The position numbers and the translations under genes were made by a program. Under the pieces are notes generated by a model. It was given only the letters and a program-made list of their open reading frames with translations. It made no database searches and was not told the origin of the DNA. This document shows positions 52,192 to 62,013 of a stretch of 64,000 bases of DNA, one piece after another (position 1 is the first letter of the stretch; each line of letters starts with the position of its first letter). Origin of the DNA: Paenibacillus senegalimassiliensis (GTDB lineage Bacteria; Bacillota; Bacilli; Paenibacillales; Paenibacillaceae); the NCBI RefSeq assembly GCF_001486585.1, contig NZ_LN909041.1:64501-128500 (forward strand), given 5' to 3'.

Positions 52192-52229
52192 TAAGGTATA
52201 ATAATCGTGATGATAGCATGACGCCAAGC

Positions 52230-53570
52230 TTAAACGAGTTCCTTCTCCACAACGCCGACGATCTGAGCCACCAGCTTCTCCAGTTCGTTCTTCTCCGGCC
52301 CTTCGGCCATGACACGAATCAGAGACTCCGTACCGGACGGACGAACCAGCACCCGACCATTATCACCTAATGTACGCTCCACCTCAGCCACAGCAGCGCC
52401 AATCGCAGTATTGCCTTCGTATTTGCTCTTATCCTGTACACGTACGTTAACCAGCACCTGCGGATATTGCTTCATGATCTGCTTAAGCTCGCTCAGTGAC
52501 TTGCCGGAAGTCAGCAGGGTATCCACCAGTTGAATCGCTGTGAGGATGCCATCTCCCGTCGTGTTGTAGTCGAGGAAAATAACATGACCCGATTGCTCGC
52601 CACCCAGGTTATACCCGCCGCGCAGCATTTCGGCCATTACATAGCGGTCGCCTACCGCAGTCTGCTGCGTATTTAAATCCAGCTTCTTGGTCGCCTTGTA
52701 GAAGCCAAAGTTACTCATCACCGTGGACACCACCGTGTTATCCTTGAGCTTTCCTGCCTTCTTCATAGCATCGCCGCAAATGCACAGAATGTAATCTCCA
52801 TCCACTTCTTGACCCAGCTCGTCAATAGCGATCAAGCGATCAGCGTCACCGTCAAAGGCAAGCCCCAAATGTGCCCCCAAGCGTACAACTTCTTCCTTCA
52901 AATGCTCAGGATGCGTAGAACCACAGTGGTCATTAATGTTTAGACCGTTGGGCTCTGCGGCCAGCGTGTGTACCTCCGCCCCCAGTTCACGGAACAGCTT
53001 GGGTGCCAGCTCATAGGCAGCACCATTGGCGCAATCTAATACGACCTTCAACCCTTGGAAAGAAGAGCTGATCGTCGTCTTCAAATGTTCTAAGTATTTC
53101 AGCTTCGAATCGTTATCCACGGTTACGGTGCCTAGGCCTCCGCCGATAGGACGTGGCAACTCATCCGTATCCTTATCCAGTAATGCTTCGATCTCCAACT
53201 CTGTTTCGTCGGACAATTTGAATCCGTCGCTTCCGAAGAATTTGATCCCGTTATCCTCGACGGGGTTATGGGAAGCTGAGATCATGACCCCGGCATCCGC
53301 TTGCAACAAGCGTGTTAAATAAGCAACAGCCGGTGTAGAAACAACCCCTAACCGAATGACGTCCGCACCGATCGACAACATCCCTGCAATTAGTGATGAT
53401 TCAAGCATCAAGCCTGAAATGCGTGTGTCCATCCCGATGACAACCTTTGGCTTATGGGCCTGGCCGGTCAGTACATAACCTCCGCAACGCCCGATTTGAT
53501 AAGCCAATTCTGCCGTCAATTCCTGATTAGCGATGCCCCTTACTCCATCTGTTCCAAAATACTTCCCCAT
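52230..53570 (-). CDS. glmM: Phosphoglucosamine mutase
   Basis: The 446-residue enzyme interconverts glucosamine-6- and -1-phosphate. The catalytic serine loop is [20 protein letters not shown], the metal loop is [13 protein letters not shown], the sugar loop is [10 protein letters not shown], and the phosphate loop is [15 protein letters not shown]. It starts [15 protein letters not shown] with AAGGAG upstream. It ends the cdaA-cdaR-glmM operon; GlmM of Bacillales is also known to bind and inhibit CdaA, linking cell-wall precursors to c-di-AMP. Confidence 0.97.
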   Translation of the reverse strand: MGKYFGTDGVRGIANQELTAELAYQIGRCGGYVLTGQAHKPKVVIGMDTRISGLMLESSLIAGMLSIGADVIRLGVVSTPAVAYLTRLLQADAGVMISASHNPVEDNGIKFFGSDGFKLSDETELEIEALLDKDTDELPRPIGGGLGTVTVDNDSKLKYLEHLKTTISSSFQGLKVVLDCANGAAYELAPKLFRELGAEVHTLAAEPNGLNINDHCGSTHPEHLKEEVVRLGAHLGLAFDGDADRLIAIDELGQEVDGDYILCICGDAMKKAGKLKDNTVVSTVMSNFGFYKATKKLDLNTQQTAVGDRYVMAEMLRGGYNLGGEQSGHVIFLDYNTTGDGILTAIQLVDTLLTSGKSLSELKQIMKQYPQVLVNVRVQDKSKYEGNTAIGAAVAEVERTLGDNGRVLVRPSGTESLIRVMAEGPEKNELEKLVAQIVGVVEKELV

Positions 53571-53690
53571 AATTTCACTCCTTCAACATTTTGCAAGGAT
53601 CGCAAGCTCACTGGACCCTAATTGTTCAACTGTTCATTCATTGTTTTGTTGGTTCTATTCTCCACGGTCATTCGGTCATTCCCCGTGCTC

Positions 53691-55067
53691 TTACGTTCCA
53701 TTGCCTGAAGGAGAAGCATTATCTGGCACCTGCTCCTGATCCTCTTCCGAGGCTGCAGGCTCATTTCCCGAAGAAGGCTGCCCGTTCGCGGACGAATCTG
53801 GCGGGTCTTCGGGCGCTCCCGTAGTGGGGCTTCCTTTCTCAGTCAGTTCCACTTCAACCGTTAGGGTGAGAGCTGAATCAGCCATCTTGACATGAGCAGG
53901 CAACGTCACCTCTACAGGAATGGTATGTGTGCCCATGCCCAAGGGTGACAGATCAGCCGTCAGATGAATGTCCTCCAGCTTTAATTTGTCCAATGCCTCA
54001 AGTGTACCCGAAAGGGTCAGGGTCAGCTTGTGGTCCGCTGGCCTGACCCATTTGACGTCATATAAAGAATTCAAGTTAAGGAGACTCACCGGGACTCCTT
54101 CGATTTGCTGCTCGGCAGCAGGCACTACGTCCAACGTAATTGTTACGGAACCCGGCTCGATTTTCTCAAAACCTTCCGGCGGAGTCAAGTCCACCGTGAA
54201 CTGGGTGCGGGCCGAGTTGCTATCGGCGCGGCTTAAGTCCACCGTCACCGGATAAGAAGAGATGCTCTCAAGAGCCTCCTTGGGCCCGTACAGGGCTACT
54301 CCTTCTACATCCGTCTCAATCCCCTCCAGCATATAGCCATGGGGCAGACTCCCCGTCTGACGCACCTCCAAAGGCACATTCTTGTATAACTTGTTAATCG
54401 GGACGTCCACATCGATGGAAGCCGGAGATATCTCTGCATTATCAATCGGATCACCTTGCTTATCATATGCCGTCAGCTTGACACTTTTTCCCTTTACAGC
54501 ATCCTTCAGCCCGCTGACGTCTACAACGCCCTGCACCTTGCTAAGCTCCTCAACTTCGCTTCCCGGCAAAGTGACCTCCACGTTCCCGTCTCCGGCCACG
54601 ATGGGAATTCCGGCAACCAATCCATCATCCGGCTCTCCCTTGACCACAATGGATACTGGAACCGTTCGCGTCTCCTTGGCCTCAATCGTTACCTTCACGA
54701 TGGAAGGGTCCATTGATATCAATTGTACGCCTGGAGGCAGCTCATGGGTTAAAGGCAACGTAAATGTACCCGGACCTACATTGTCCAAGTTCAGCCTTAC
54801 CTTATAATCGGAGAAATTCGTGGTCAGATCGATTCGTTTCCCCTTGACCTCCATCCGGACGCTATCCGGCTCCAGATCATAGAGCACATACTTGTCCTCG
54901 TCAAATCCCGTAACTTCTATTTTAACGTTATCGATAATTTTTGGTTGCGCCAAAGTTGTAGAATCCACCGGGGTCCCACTATCCAAATGCACCATCGCCC
55001 ACAAAATAATGCTGAGAAACAGCGCGAGCACCTTGGCAAAATTGTTATGAGTCAGCCACTTATCCAT
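53691..55067 (-). CDS. cdaR: YbbR-domain regulator of diadenylate cyclase
   Basis: The 458-residue protein has one N-terminal membrane anchor (NNFAKVLALFLSIILWAMVHL) and a row of about four YbbR beta domains outside the cell (repeats of V.V.G....V..V.., for example FSDYKVRLNLDNVGPGTFTLPL). An acidic low-complexity tail follows (GAPEDPPDSSANGQPSSGNE). It regulates CdaA at the membrane. ATG 55067 overlaps the cdaA stop by eight bases. The long Pro/Ser/Glu tail is somewhat unusual and may reach into the wall. Confidence 0.94.
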   Translation of the reverse strand: MDKWLTHNNFAKVLALFLSIILWAMVHLDSGTPVDSTTLAQPKIIDNVKIEVTGFDEDKYVLYDLEPDSVRMEVKGKRIDLTTNFSDYKVRLNLDNVGPGTFTLPLTHELPPGVQLISMDPSIVKVTIEAKETRTVPVSIVVKGEPDDGLVAGIPIVAGDGNVEVTLPGSEVEELSKVQGVVDVSGLKDAVKGKSVKLTAYDKQGDPIDNAEISPASIDVDVPINKLYKNVPLEVRQTGSLPHGYMLEGIETDVEGVALYGPKEALESISSYPVTVDLSRADSNSARTQFTVDLTPPEGFEKIEPGSVTITLDVVPAAEQQIEGVPVSLLNLNSLYDVKWVRPADHKLTLTLSGTLEALDKLKLEDIHLTADLSPLGMGTHTIPVEVTLPAHVKMADSALTLTVEVELTEKGSPTTGAPEDPPDSSANGQPSSGNEPAASEEDQEQVPDNASPSGNGT

Positions 55068-55890
55068 TCTTGCCGGCCTCCTTCCGTTTGCGGAACGGCC
55101 CGCGAATTTCCTTCGCCCCGGAGTTTGGCCCAAGCTCCTCATACAGCTTCGATATCAAGGATTCCTCTTTGATATCTCGCACGACTTGTCCGTCGATGGC
55201 CAGGGAGATTTGCCCTGTCTCCTCAGACACTACGATCGAGACCGCGTCCCCTACCTCACTGATGCCGATAGCGGCGCGATGCCGTGTTCCCAGCTCCTTG
55301 CTGATGAACGGATTCTCCGATAAAGGCAAATAGCAAGCCGCAGCGGCGACCTTATGCCCCTGAACAATAACCGCTCCATCATGCAGCGGCGTATTGGGTA
55401 TGAAAATGTTAATCAGCAGTTGCGAAGAAATCATCGACTGCATCGGGATACCGGATTCAGTATATTCATTGAGCCCCGTATCTCGTTCAAAGACAATTAA
55501 GGCCCCTATTTTTCTACGGGATAAATAATTTACGGCTTTAATAATCTCGCTGATTTCCTTCCCGAATTCCTCTTCATCTACCGTGTTGCGTCCAAACAGC
55601 TTCCCTCGGCCAAGCTGCTCCAGCGCGCGCCGAAGTTCAGGCTGGAAGATGATGAAGACAGCTAATACGCCAAACGTGAACATTTGGTTCATTAGCCACT
55701 TTAACGTATATAGATCAAACCAGGTGCTGACGGCCCAGATCAAGACGAGAACCAGGATTCCCTTGAGCAATTGCACCGCTCTTGTTCCGCGTACGAGCAA
55801 AATCAGATGATATATGATATAGGTAACAATCAGAATATCAATGACATCCTTGATGGTATCCTGCCAAGTCAAATTCACAAAATAATTCAT
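55060..55890 (-). CDS. cdaA: Diadenylate cyclase CdaA
   Basis: CdaA makes c-di-AMP from two ATP. The roughly 276-residue protein has three N-terminal membrane helices (DVIDILIVTYIIYHLILLV, LLKGILVLVLIWAVS, TFGVLAVFIIF), then the DAC domain with NTPLHDGAVIV (DGA motif) and GTRHRAAIGISE (RHR motif). ATG 55890 follows GGGGGT; the longer frame adds residues without family likeness. It heads the cdaA-cdaR-glmM operon. Confidence 0.96.
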   Translation of the reverse strand: MNYFVNLTWQDTIKDVIDILIVTYIIYHLILLVRGTRAVQLLKGILVLVLIWAVSTWFDLYTLKWLMNQMFTFGVLAVFIIFQPELRRALEQLGRGKLFGRNTVDEEEFGKEISEIIKAVNYLSRRKIGALIVFERDTGLNEYTESGIPMQSMISSQLLINIFIPNTPLHDGAVIVQGHKVAAAACYLPLSENPFISKELGTRHRAAIGISEVGDAVSIVVSEETGQISLAIDGQVVRDIKEESLISKLYEELGPNSGAKEIRGPFRKRKEAGKNG

Positions 55891-56068
55891 GGTGCGACCC
55901 CCGATATGTCCCTTGCAGACCTTCACAGCACTATTATCCACAAGAAAACGATATGTACAGCATCAATGCTTGTCTCTATAGGTTTCCCCTAACTATTAGG
56001 TTATAACGTTCACAAGACAGATGCAAGCGCCGGGGTTAAAAAATCAGCAATTGCACGGAAAATAAAAG

Positions 56069-56092
56069 AGCGCCCTCCCTGAGGGAAGGCGC
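56069..56092 (-). terminator. Terminator after rsiW
   Basis: GCGCCTTCCC and GGGAGGGCGC pair around a three-base loop, with a T-run on the minus strand. It separates the sigW-rsiW unit from cdaA. Confidence 0.85.
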
Positions 56093-56116
56093 CAATTTAT
56101 CATCTTTAGGGCGGTG

Positions 56117-56737
56117 TTACCTGTAGGCGACTTCCGTAAACGTATTGGTGATTCTATACCAGATCCAGTCCAGCGCCTGGTCAATTTGCTTGACCTCTCC
56201 TGAAATATGCGCGGTGGATGCCTGATAATAAGAACCATCAATAACCGTCAAGTTGCCCTGAACCTCTCCATATATTTCTGCCTTCCCATTCTGAATCGTC
56301 AGGTTGCCGGCAATTTTGGAATTACTAGGCACGGTAACGGTATCGCCCTGGATAATAATCTGTTCCAGGTCTGCCCCTTTCACAACAAGCTGATCATCGC
56401 CATCCCAAATCGAAACTGCGCTGAATACCATGACCAGCAGGAACATGGCGGCTGCCGTCAATGCGGGATGTCGCCGGATCCACTGAATCCAAGCCTGCTG
56501 TTTGGGCTGCTTGGGAATCTGACTGATAATCCGATTGACCAATTCATCGGGCGCTGAGACATTCGTGTGCTGCTTGATCGTTGCGAACAGCATCATTTCG
56601 GTCTGCTCCAGCTCCTTGAATTGCTTCTGGCATTTAGGACAGCACTCCAGGTGCTGCTTCAACTGTTCAGCATCAGTACGGCTTAAATCGCCGTCCAGAT
56701 AATCATGCATCAATGAGGAGGCTTGTTTGCATTCCAT
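56117..56737 (-). CDS. rsiW: Anti-sigma factor RsiW
   Basis: The 206-residue protein has an N-terminal zinc-binding anti-sigma domain (MECKQASSLMHDYLDGDL, HLECCPKCQKQF), a single membrane helix (ALTAAAMFLLVMVFSAVSIW) and an outside domain of short beta repeats (TVTVPSNSKIAGNLTIQNGK) as in B. subtilis RsiW. It holds SigW inactive until regulated proteolysis. ATG 56737 follows AAAGGA by nine bases. Its own SigW-type promoter lies in the gap after sigW. Confidence 0.94.
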   Translation of the reverse strand: MECKQASSLMHDYLDGDLSRTDAEQLKQHLECCPKCQKQFKELEQTEMMLFATIKQHTNVSAPDELVNRIISQIPKQPKQQAWIQWIRRHPALTAAAMFLLVMVFSAVSIWDGDDQLVVKGADLEQIIIQGDTVTVPSNSKIAGNLTIQNGKAEIYGEVQGNLTVIDGSYYQASTAHISGEVKQIDQALDWIWYRITNTFTEVAYR

Positions 56738-56814
56738 ATCAGCCAATCCTTTCAAGTGTCATTCTATGCGAAAACGCTATGCACGGCTAAGACACTAGTC
56801 GTCCTATCTTACAA

Positions 56815-56840
56815 TACGTAGCGGTTCTCAAAACGTTTCA
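56815..56840 (-). promoter_or_regulatory. SigW-type promoter between sigW and rsiW
   Basis: On the minus strand TGAAAC (56835-56840), exactly 16 bp and CGTA (56815-56818) match the ECF sigma-W consensus. The predicted start is about 70 bases before rsiW, so SigW should drive its own anti-sigma gene from here. Confidence 0.85.
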
Positions 56841-56870
56841 ACTAAAATCAATGGCCCAAGGCCGCCCTTT

Positions 56871-57446
56871 TTACAGCATCTTATGCTCCAACTTCTTACG
56901 CAAAAACTCACGCCCCCGATGGACGCGGGTCTTCACCGTCGTCACGGGCATGTCCAGTACATCGCTAATCTCCTGCAACGACATCTCCTGTAAATACCGC
57001 AGGACAATGACCGATCTGTACTTGGCCGGCAAACCTTCTATTGCACGGTGAATGGTCTGTTGCGTCTCTGATAACAGATACTCTGTCTCCGGCGTCCGTT
57101 CGTCTCCGGGGATCAGCGTATATCCGTCCATGCCTTCCTGATCATTCATCTCAGCATCGAGATAATAATTAGGCTTGCGCTTACGCAGCCGATCTATACA
57201 TAAATTGGTAGCAATTCGATAAATCCAAGTTGAGAATTTCTGCTTTTCATCGTACCTGCTCCAATTTTTGTACACCCTTAAGAAAGTCTCCTGAACGACA
57301 TCCTCCGCCTCGTGCCGGTTGGACAACATCCGGTAACCTAGATGAAATAATCTATCCTTATATAAATCAACAAGCTCGGCAAAAGCAATCTGGTCCCCTT
57401 TACGGGCGAGCTTCACCAGCCTTGCATCGAAATGTTCCACCACCAT
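56871..57446 (-). CDS. sigW: ECF sigma factor SigW
   Basis: The roughly 191-residue sigma factor has region 2 (AELVDLYKDRLFHLGYRMLSN, HEAEDVVQETFLRVY, FSTWIYRIATNLCIDRLRKRKPNYYLDAE) and region 4 (GLPAKYRSVIVLRYLQEMSLQEISDVLDMPVTTVKTRVHRGREFLRK). The block up to YYLDAE is nearly that of B. subtilis SigW. It responds to envelope stress and antimicrobial peptides. ATG 57446 behind GGGGG is preferred to the longer frame. I could not find a SigW consensus upstream of sigW itself. Confidence 0.94.
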   Translation of the reverse strand: MVVEHFDARLVKLARKGDQIAFAELVDLYKDRLFHLGYRMLSNRHEAEDVVQETFLRVYKNWSRYDEKQKFSTWIYRIATNLCIDRLRKRKPNYYLDAEMNDQEGMDGYTLIPGDERTPETEYLLSETQQTIHRAIEGLPAKYRSVIVLRYLQEMSLQEISDVLDMPVTTVKTRVHRGREFLRKKLEHKML

Positions 57447-57578
57447 ATTTTCCCCCAGATCTTTGGAGAGCTTAGGTACAGCTACTGCCTGTCCGGCTCT
57501 CACTTGCCGCAGGCACTTCATTCAAATGTTAAAGCAACTTTTTGCAAATTGCAATACATTCGGTCAACACCAATATAT

Positions 57579-57618
57579 GAAAAAGAGCCGACCCTCCGTT
57601 AAGGAATGTGCCGACTCT
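57579..57618 (-). terminator. Terminator of the PEP carboxylase gene
   Basis: AGAGTCGGC pairs with GTCGGCTCT (two G-T pairs) around a 17-base loop and is followed by TTTTTC on the minus strand. Confidence 0.8.
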
Positions 57619-57645
57619 CTCTCCATCATTCATTTAATAAAGGTA

Positions 57646-60444
57646 TCAGCCCGTATTACGCAGGCCCGCGGCAATACCGTTAATTGTAAGTAGAACCTCA
57701 CGTAATAATTCAGCATCATCTCGTCCCTCATCCCGAATCGTCCGTAGCTCGGATAGCAGTTGAACCTGCAGATAGCTAAGCGGATCAACATACGGATTCC
57801 GCAGACGAATCGATTCTTGCAGACCAGGTACATTATCCAGAATTTCCGTAATACCGGTAATCTTCAATACCATATCCCGAGTACGATGGAATTCCTCTTC
57901 AATCTGACCAAAGATTCGATCCTTCGTATCCTCGTCAGAGCACATCTTGGCGTATTCCTTGGCAATAATCAAATCAGCTTTGATCATGGCAAATTGCAAG
58001 GTATCGATAACTGTGGTGAAGAAGGAGAAATTCTGATACATATCCTGCAACACCTTAAGGTTATCCTCATTATCTTGATAATAATTTAGAAGACCAGTAC
58101 CTGCGGCATACCATGCCGGGAACAAATAACGGCTTTGCGTCCAGGCAAATACCCATGGAATGGCCCGAAGGTCTTCGAACCGGTCACTATTCTTACGCTT
58201 GGATGGACGAGAGCCTATGTTCAGCTCACCCACTTCCAATAACGGGGTTGATTCACGGAAGAATTTCAGGAATTCCGGCTCGCGGAATACAAGATCCTGA
58301 TATTTGTTCAATGAAGTCTCTGAAATGCCCTTCAAAATTTCTTCCCAACGTTCCTCTTGCGGATTCGATTCCTGATGCAGCTTAGCTTGAATCGCTCCGG
58401 TAATCAACGCCGATGTCGCTTGCTCCAAACTACGATAGGCAATGCCACGTAAGGAATAGCGTGAGGAGATGACCTCCCCTTGCTCCGTAATCTTAATTCC
58501 CCCACCGATAGTTTCCGGCGGTTGTACGAGAATGCTGCGGTTCAGCGGCATTCCACCGCGACCGAGCGCCCCACCGCGACCATGGAAGAACTTCAGCTTA
58601 ACGCCGAATTCGCTGGCTGCAGCGGTGATTTGCTTCAACGCTACGCGCAGTTCCCAGTTAGCGGTCACCACGCCACCATCCTTGTTGCTATCAGAGTATC
58701 CTAGCATGATCTCCTGCAGATCATTCATCGCCGTTACTGATTGGCGATAAATCGGCATACTCAGCAAACGACGCATAATGCCTGGTGCGGCATGCAGATC
58801 ATCTATTGTTTCAAAGAGCGGTACAGATTGCAGGGTACATGTCACTGTACCGTCTGCTTCTTTCTGGAACAACCCGACTTCCTTGGAGAATACCATAACC
58901 TCCAGAATATCGCTGGCTGCCTCTGTCATACTGATTAGATAGCTGGTAATACATCGCTCCCCGTATTCTTTTTGAGCGCGATATACAGTGCGATATACCT
59001 CCAGGCATTCCCGAGTGCTTTCCGAGTAATCCTGATAGGAAGATGTCAGTGGACGCGGATCATTCAGCAAGCGCTCCAACAGAATTAGCTTTTCTTCTTC
59101 CTCTAGTGCGGAATAGTCATCGACAATCTTCATATTAGCCAGAATTTCTGTCATCGCATTTTCATGCTCTTGGCTGTGCTGGCGAATATCCAGGGTAGCT
59201 GTATGGAAACCGAACAGCTCGACTTGGCGAATGAGCTTCTTGATATGGGTATCCGCCACATAGTCAGCATAGTGATGTCGCAGGCTGCGGTCAATAATCT
59301 TCAGGTCGTGGATAAATGCCTCAACGTCAGCATAACGTTCCGGAGTATCCTTCTTGGTATCATCCAGGACATTGTGCAGCTTCTCCGTCATATAGGTCAA
59401 TTTGATGCGGTAAGGCTCCTTGTCGTTGTTCCATTGCGGCGTTTTGTTCAGCATCACCTGCAAGCGATCACGTTGAATCGAAGCCATAAGCTCATTGGTC
59501 ACATCGACAATACTGGTACTAAAGCTAAGGTGCTTGAAGAGTTCGGCCAACACACGTTGATACTCCCGTATAGCAAGCTTACGCTGCATTCTCAGCGTGT
59601 CCCAGGTTACGTCGGAGGTTACGGACGGGTTACCGTCACGGTCGCCGCCAATCCAGGAGCCGAACCGCAGATACGTAGGTACATGCCAGTAATGCTCAGG
59701 ATAGTATTTAGTCAAACAACGCTCCAGTTCCTGATACACTTCAGGAAGGACATGGAACAAGGTTTCATGGAAGTAATACATTCCGTTTCTGACTTCGTCA
59801 AGTACGGTTGGCTTACGATCACGCAGCTCATCGGTTTGCCAGAGGGTCAGCACTTCGTTAAGCAGCTTCTCACGAAGCTGTTCCCGTTCGCGGAACGTGA
59901 GCGTAGGGTTATCCAATTGCGCCACGTCATCCGCAATGCGCTTATGGATATCCAGAATCGCACGCCGCATCGCTTCCGTTGGGTGAGCGGTCATGACCAG
60001 TTCCAGCGACATGCCTCCGATGATATCTTGCGCTTCGCTATAGTTAAAGCCCCGTTCCTTCAAGTCTCTTACCGCCGCTTCGATGGTCCCCGTCTGAACC
60101 GCTTCTCCAGCGGAACGTTCGTAATCGCGTTTACGACGAATGCGATGATTCTGTTCGGCGATATTAACAAGTTGAAAATAGATGGCAAAAGCACGAATTA
60201 CCTGATGGCGAATACCTGGTTCCAGGGAGTTGATCATTTCCTTAAACTCATCGTGCAGTTCCGGCAAGAATACAGCCCGCAACGATTTGCTCGCTTCACG
60301 AATCTTCTCGACAATATCCAAGAGCTCATTGCCGCCTTGATGCACAAGGACCTCTCCTAGAATATTGCCCAAAAAACGAATGTCGCGTCTAAGCAGGTTA
60401 TTAGAATTGCCCTTCCCTGCAGTAACCGTTAGCTCTGTCATGTT
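57646..60444 (-). CDS. ppc: Phosphoenolpyruvate carboxylase
   Basis: The 932-residue enzyme adds bicarbonate to PEP to make oxaloacetate and refill the TCA cycle. The catalytic His block is [20 protein letters not shown] near residue 150. The PEP-binding and Lys block is [21 protein letters not shown], the glycine loop is [17 protein letters not shown], and the C-terminus is [10 protein letters not shown]. Length is normal. ATG 60444 follows GGGGGAGAAAC. No allosteric partner is nearby. Confidence 0.97.
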   Translation of the reverse strand, partial: NMTELTVTAGKGNSNNLLRRDIRFLGNILGEVLVHQGGNELLDIVEKIREASKSLRAVFLPELHDEFKEMINSLEPGIRHQVIRAFAIYFQLVNIAEQNHRIRRKRDYERSAGEAVQTGTIEAAVRDLKERGFNYSEAQDIIGGMSLELVMTAHPTEAMRRAILDIHKRIADDVAQLDNPTLTFREREQLREKLLNEVLTLWQTDELRDRKPTVLDEVRNGMYYFHETLFHVLPEVYQELERCLTKYYPEHYWHVPTYLRFGSWIGGDRDGNPSVTSDVTWDTLRMQRKLAIREYQRVLAELFKHLSFSTSIVDVTNELMASIQRDRLQVMLNKTPQWNNDKEPYRIKLTYMTEKLHNVLDDTKKDTPERYADVEAFIHDLKIIDRSLRHHYADYVADTHIKKLIRQVELFGFHTATLDIRQHSQEHENAMTEILANMKIVDDYSALEEEEKLILLERLLNDPRPLTSSYQDYSESTRECLEVYRTVYRAQKEYGERCITSYLISMTEAASDILEVMVFSKEVGLFQKEADGTVTCTLQSVPLFETIDDLHAAPGIMRRLLSMPIYRQSVTAMNDLQEIMLGYSDSNKDGGVVTANWELRVALKQITAAASEFGVKLKFFHGRGGALGRGGMPLNRSILVQPPETIGGGIKITEQGEVISSRYSLRGIAYRSLEQATSALITGAIQAKLHQESNPQEERWEEILKGISETSLNKYQDLVFREPEFLKFFRESTPLLEVGELNIGSRPSKRKNSDRFEDLRAIPWVFAWTQSRYLFPAWYAAGTGLLNYYQDNEDNLKVLQDMYQNFSFFTTVIDTLQFAMIKADLIIAKEYAKMCSDEDTKDRIFGQIEEEFHRTRDMVLKITGITEILDNVPGLQESIRLRNPYVDPLSYLQVQLLSELRTIRDEGRDDAELLREVLLTINGIAAGLRNTG

Positions 60445-60459
60445 TCTCCCCCATTTCAT

Positions 60460-60787
60460 CCCTATTCCGTCTGTCTAAGAAGTAACCGTCATCACCTGTT
60501 GCCTTGTTCCCCTAAAATGCGCGTCTTTAGACGGTTTCTTAACATAATACAATAAACTTCCCTGAAAATCTTCACTTTATTTGTAAGAATTATTATGACT
60601 CATGCAGATCGACCCTGCAGCTTCGCCACTATTCCCCATCTTGCCTCATAAAGATTTCCAGCCTCTCTGTGTTCACATCGCTTGGCAACTCCACCAACCT
60701 TAACACGGTAAAGCAATAAAATTCAAGGGTATATGTAAACGATAGAAAAGTTTTATAGCCGGGGCTCACAGGCGTAAAATTATAACA
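60460..60787. other. Intergenic gap without gene
   Basis: The stretch holds the ppc upstream region and a small CGTCTTTAGACG dyad (60521-60532). No coding frame or RNA gene is recognised. Confidence 0.5.
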
Positions 60788-60790
60788 AAA

Positions 60791-60824
60791 AACATCATCT
60801 AAGCCAGTGATAGCCGATGATGTT
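60791..60824 (-). terminator. Terminator of the tRNA-Gly locus
   Basis: AACATCATC and GATGATGTT pair around a 16-base loop; on the minus strand it is followed by TTTTTGTT. It lies 14 bases beyond the tRNA 3' end. Confidence 0.75.
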
Positions 60825-60837
60825 GCCGTTTATGAGA

Positions 60838-60886
60838 TGGAGCGGGTGATGGGAATCGAACCCACGCTACCAGCTTGGAAGGCTGG
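60838..60886 (-). tRNA. 3' half of tRNA-Gly(UCC), prophage attL
   Basis: On the minus strand the sequence ends in CCCGCTCCA and has a complete T-arm (GTGGGTTCGATTCCCAT) and anticodon arm (CCAGC-CTTCCAA-GCTGG, anticodon UCC at 60877-60879). Upstream of the anticodon stem the likeness to tRNA-Gly stops: no D-arm or acceptor 5' strand exists. Such a 3' half with encoded CCA is the classical footprint of integration into a tRNA gene. The intact tRNA is expected at the other end of the prophage, beyond the window. Confidence 0.85.
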
Positions 60887-61144
60887 CATGCGCCCCAATC
60901 AAATAATATCAGCATCGATCACATTATTATAGCCGTGCATTTTTCGGTTTTAGGTTAAATCATTTTATATCAATTTATATCATCGTGGCAATATCCGCCT
61001 GCCCCATTTTTGCCCCTTTTTCATTTTTTCTTCTATATAATATAGAAGAAAAAATGAAACGACCACTTTGGCTCATGCCTCTGTGGTCAGGTCACTAAAA
61101 TGATATAATAATTTCAATAAAGGTTCATTATAAGGAGCGATATT
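60887..61144. other. Prophage end without gene
   Basis: This AT-rich stretch lies between the att site and a short reading frame. Apart from the 41-bp palindrome listed separately and two TTTATATCA-type repeats at about 60962-60982, I see no gene. Confidence 0.5.
61019..61059. repeat. Near-perfect 41-bp palindrome next to attL
   Basis: Two 20-base arms (61019-61038 and 61040-61059, beginning TTTCATTTTTTCTTCTATAT) are exact reverse complements around one base. The T/A runs would permit termination on both strands, or binding of a dimeric protein. Confidence 0.85.
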
Positions 61145-61216
61145 ATGACTAATGAACAATATTGCAATTGTACGCCGAGGCAACAAACAAAAATTAGCCC
61201 TTCTATGAATCTGTGA
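61145..61216 (+). CDS. Possible 23-residue peptide
   Basis: ATG 61145 has AAGGAG eight bases upstream and a TATAAT-like box 45 bases upstream. The frame encodes MTNEQYCNCTPRQQTKISPS and three more residues. There is no recognisable family. The signals are good but the frame is very short, so it may be chance. Confidence 0.3.
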   Translation: MTNEQYCNCTPRQQTKISPSMNL

Positions 61217-61224
61217 TGCAAAAA

Positions 61225-61259
61225 AAGAGCCCCACCCACAGGACGTGGACAGGGCTCTT
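61225..61259 (-). terminator. Terminator of the prophage lysis operon
   Basis: AAGAGCCC and GGGCTCTT pair around a 19-base loop and end in a run of seven T on the minus strand, 40 bases beyond the endolysin stop. Confidence 0.9.
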
Positions 61260-61299
61260 CTACCTATGCTTTAGGATTTAATACAGGAATTATAACCTA

Positions 61300-62013
61300 T
61301 TATCTGGAAACCCGCAACCCCACGGCCAGCACACGCCACTCCCCAAGAGTAAACTCCGGTTCGCTGATCTTGCCGCCCAAGTCCCCGCTGCCAAACTCCG
61401 ATACAAACCACTTGGGAGCCGGTACGCGCTTAGCCACTGTCTCCAACTCTGTTACTCTTTTTGTAAGCTTGTTCAGTTCATCCTTCATAGCCAATTCATC
61501 CTCTCTATTAATAACAGCCAGAGCCTTCGCCAGAGTAATCTCACTCGGTTGCCTGCCCGCGCGGTACTGAGCCGTAGTCAGCCCGAAGCACATCTCAAAG
61601 TGGGGCATGTCCTTAAACGACCGCCAGTCCCCTCCCCACTCAAAACCTAGTGACTTGGCGATATCCACGACCTCTGACCAGTCCGGCAGAGAGTCCTTGT
61701 CCCCATCTCGCAGGGTATCCCATGATACCGACTTACCGTCCGGCAGCAGCAGGGCAAAGTCTATAGCTACTCCAAAGTTGTGATTGCTATAGCCTCCTCG
61801 GGCATTGGTAACGATGTTTCCCGGCTTAGTACGTCCCTGCGCATACAGTGCGTCCTGCTCCGCAATTGTCCGTAACCCCTGGGTTATTAGGATCGGAACG
61901 CCAGCGGCAAAAGAGCGCTCAATTAAGCGCTCCGTAGCCTGACGTACGACCGGATGCAATCCGGATAATCTACTTACGGACTTAGCCTTTACGTAGTCCA
62001 GTGTCAGCGTCAT
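61300..62013 (-). CDS. Phage endolysin, M15-family L-Ala-D-Glu peptidase
   Basis: The roughly 237-residue lysin has the M15C (CwlK/Ply-type) zinc peptidase core: ITQGLRTIAEQDALYAQGR, the zinc ligands in SNHNFGVAIDFAL, and the second half in WGGDWRSFKDMPHFEM. A coiled linker (DELAMKDELNKLTKRVTELETVAKRV) and a short C-terminal domain that may bind the wall follow. ATG 62013 is inside the 3' end of the holin gene (32 bp overlap) and behind AAAGGAGG. It cuts the peptide of peptidoglycan at lysis. Confidence 0.92.
   Translation of the reverse strand: MTLTLDYVKAKSVSRLSGLHPVVRQATERLIERSFAAGVPILITQGLRTIAEQDALYAQGRTKPGNIVTNARGGYSNHNFGVAIDFALLLPDGKSVSWDTLRDGDKDSLPDWSEVVDIAKSLGFEWGGDWRSFKDMPHFEMCFGLTTAQYRAGRQPSEITLAKALAVINREDELAMKDELNKLTKRVTELETVAKRVPAPKWFVSEFGSGDLGGKISEPEFTLGEWRVLAVGLRVSR

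Noticed and set aside
59164..60360. 398-residue open frame on the plus strand inside the PEP carboxylase gene
   Set aside because: It is antisense to conserved ppc sequence, has no ribosome binding site or family likeness, and is a codon-bias shadow.
60838..60886. Functional complete tRNA-Gly
   Set aside because: The 5' acceptor strand and D-arm are missing; only the 3' half is present.
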